Below are positions 3,558 through 16,616 of a stretch of 16,616 nt of DNA, in pieces (the stretch's first letter is position 1; every line of letters starts with the position of its first letter). The notes below the pieces were generated by a model. It made no database searches. It saw nothing but the letters and a program-made list of their open reading frames with translations, and was not told where the DNA came from. The translations under genes and the position numbers were made by a program. This DNA comes from Rickettsiales bacterium (lineage in GTDB: Bacteria > Pseudomonadota > Alphaproteobacteria > TMED127), in NCBI GenBank assembly GCA_002706585.1, contig PALU01000053.1, positions 1-16,616 on the forward strand, given 5' to 3'.

Positions 3558-4331
3558 TTATGGTGTTATAAATTTAAATTTTATATTTGGTACGCCTTTA
3601 TTGTGGGATGAAGATGCTGTTGGATATGAATTGTCTCTATACCAAGCGTGACTTCTATCCGATGGAATTACTCTTCCTTTTACTTTACCATAACCACTCG
3701 ACCAATCTCCATCACGATTTTCCCAAGAAATTAATATATTATTGACACCATTATAATCAAAACCTATATCAAAATCTACAAATGTCGAAAAATTATTGTA
3801 GGTCCAAAATGAAAAATTATCCTTTACTGTTGTTGTATTTTTTAATGCAAGTGAACGATAATCTGGATAACCAGGATCTGGAAATCCTGAAGCACCCACA
3901 ACGTGAGATATCTTTATTGTTTGATTATCTCTTCTATAACCTGATGTATAACCATCCCATTGAAATGCTATTCCCATTAAATGCCCCGGTTTACCTACTG
4001 TATCCGTTGCTGTTTCTATATCTTCTTTCAAATAAATCATACCTCCTTGAGAATAATCATATAATCCATAATAAGGTATATGCCATATACTATCACTACC
4101 TGCTGTTGGTGGAAATTGATAAGTTCCGTCTGGAATCTGACCAGAACTAGGAGTTCTACCTCTTAAATCTGTATCTATACTTATTGCTCCACTCGCAGGA
4201 ACTGGCAGACCTGTTGTAAAAGTTTGCCCTCTAAAACTACTTAGTGATATTGCATCTGTTCCATTATGATCTGGATTATTAATAGCATTATAAATACTAG
4301 AAAAAGATACATTTGTTGTTGGTATTGCCAT
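3558..4331 (-). CDS. Probable virion structural protein, 257 aa
   Basis: A 257-residue protein with no membrane segment or signal peptide. The N-terminus (MAIPTTNVSFSSIYNAIN ... AISLSSFRG, then DTDLRGRTP) has the 'SF-x-x-I ... ISLSSFRG' look found at the start of many phage and virus tail or fibre-associated proteins. The rest is rich in aromatic, Gly, Asp and Ser residues and looks beta-rich (HLMGIAFQWDGYTSGYRRD, SFWTYNNFSTFVDFDIGFDY, NILISWENRDGDWSSGYGK), resembling a carbohydrate-binding or jelly-roll fold without an identifiable catalytic motif. It directly follows the giant fibre gene on the same strand, separated by a 37-nt gap holding a hairpin, which suggests a role on the particle surface. 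Function is inferred from composition and context only. Confidence 0.55.
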   Translation of the reverse strand: MAIPTTNVSFSSIYNAINNPDHNGTDAISLSSFRGQTFTTGLPVPASGAISIDTDLRGRTPSSGQIPDGTYQFPPTAGSDSIWHIPYYGLYDYSQGGMIYLKEDIETATDTVGKPGHLMGIAFQWDGYTSGYRRDNQTIKISHVVGASGFPDPGYPDYRSLALKNTTTVKDNFSFWTYNNFSTFVDFDIGFDYNGVNNILISWENRDGDWSSGYGKVKGRVIPSDRSHAWYRDNSYPTASSSHNKGVPNIKFKFITP

Positions 4332-4332
4332 C

Positions 4333-4367
4333 TATATTAAATTATATTATTAATAAATTTTAATATA
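4333..4367 (-). terminator. Hairpin behind the giant fibre gene
   Basis: A 9-bp perfect AT inverted repeat (4333-4341 with 4359-4367), extendable inward with a one-base bulge, starts 1 nt past the stop codon (4369-4371). It is read as the transcript 3' end of the fibre gene, and it fills the gap before the next gene. Confidence 0.55.
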
Positions 4368-4368
4368 T

Positions 4369-16616
<12,248 letters not shown>

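Noticed and set aside
3548..3586. 9-bp inverted repeat at the end of the 257-aa gene
   Set aside because: It overlaps the coding end, has a 21-nt loop and is weaker than the other hairpins. It could be chance in AT-rich DNA.

Overview
The window is AT-rich DNA that looks like part of a giant-virus genome (Nucleocytoviricota, most likely Imitervirales / Mimivirus relatives). Four things point there. Two exact copies of the Mimivirus early-promoter octamer AAAATTGA sit in upstream positions. Long AT-rich perfect or near-perfect inverted repeats lie directly behind stop codons and behind the tRNA cluster, as in the Mimivirus 'hairpin rule' for transcript ends. There is a dense cluster of eukaryote-style tRNAs (A34 anticodons, no encoded CCA). 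The rest is HMG-box-like, RING plus membrane, and enormous collagen-like fibre proteins. No cellular housekeeping gene is present. The assignment is inferred from these features; no search was possible.

Layout. (1) 1-1510: three small genes: an HMG-box-like protein (minus), a C4C4 RING protein with two membrane segments (plus), and a small single-pass membrane protein (minus) that overlaps it tail to tail by 4 nt. (2) 1513-3155: a minus-strand tRNA cluster with 14 recognisable tRNA units, an AAAATTGA box upstream, a 14-bp hairpin behind the last tRNA and another 14-bp hairpin inside. Eleven units are in normal order: Ile(AAT), Leu(CAA) without a long variable arm, Lys(CTT), Arg(TCT), Leu(CAA), Met(CAT), Leu(AAG), Lys(TTT), Asn(GTT), Glu(TTC), Gln(TTG). 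One (2679-2747) has an aberrant anticodon arm. Two have their halves in reversed order and read as circularly permuted tRNA genes: an Ile(TAT) whose halves restore a perfect anticodon stem when joined at 28/29, and a long-variable-arm tRNA carrying a CCA anticodon joined at 27/28. (3) 3262-4367: two minus-strand genes, a 77-aa unknown and a 257-aa probable virion protein. (4) 4369 to beyond the right edge: one giant minus-strand gene (at least about 4,080 codons in the window, start not included) for a fibre-like protein. From the N-terminal side it has a Gly-X-Y collagen-like region, a globular insert, long DISA/NVTG/DLSSNVQ repeat tracts, a YadA-like beta-roll, two peptidase S74 intramolecular chaperone domains and a C-terminal coiled coil.

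How it fits together. The tRNAs seem to be made from viral transcription units (early promoter, hairpin end) and cut out of a common precursor. Short conserved motifs flank several of them: RNA-sense CTTGGGGAGCACGGT directly behind 3' ends, and AACAGCA before 5' ends. The fibre and its downstream neighbour probably belong to the particle surface. The strongest candidate for something undescribed is the permuted tRNA pair with complementary flanks, inside a virus-like tRNA cluster that also contains tRNAs whose variable arm does not match their anticodon.
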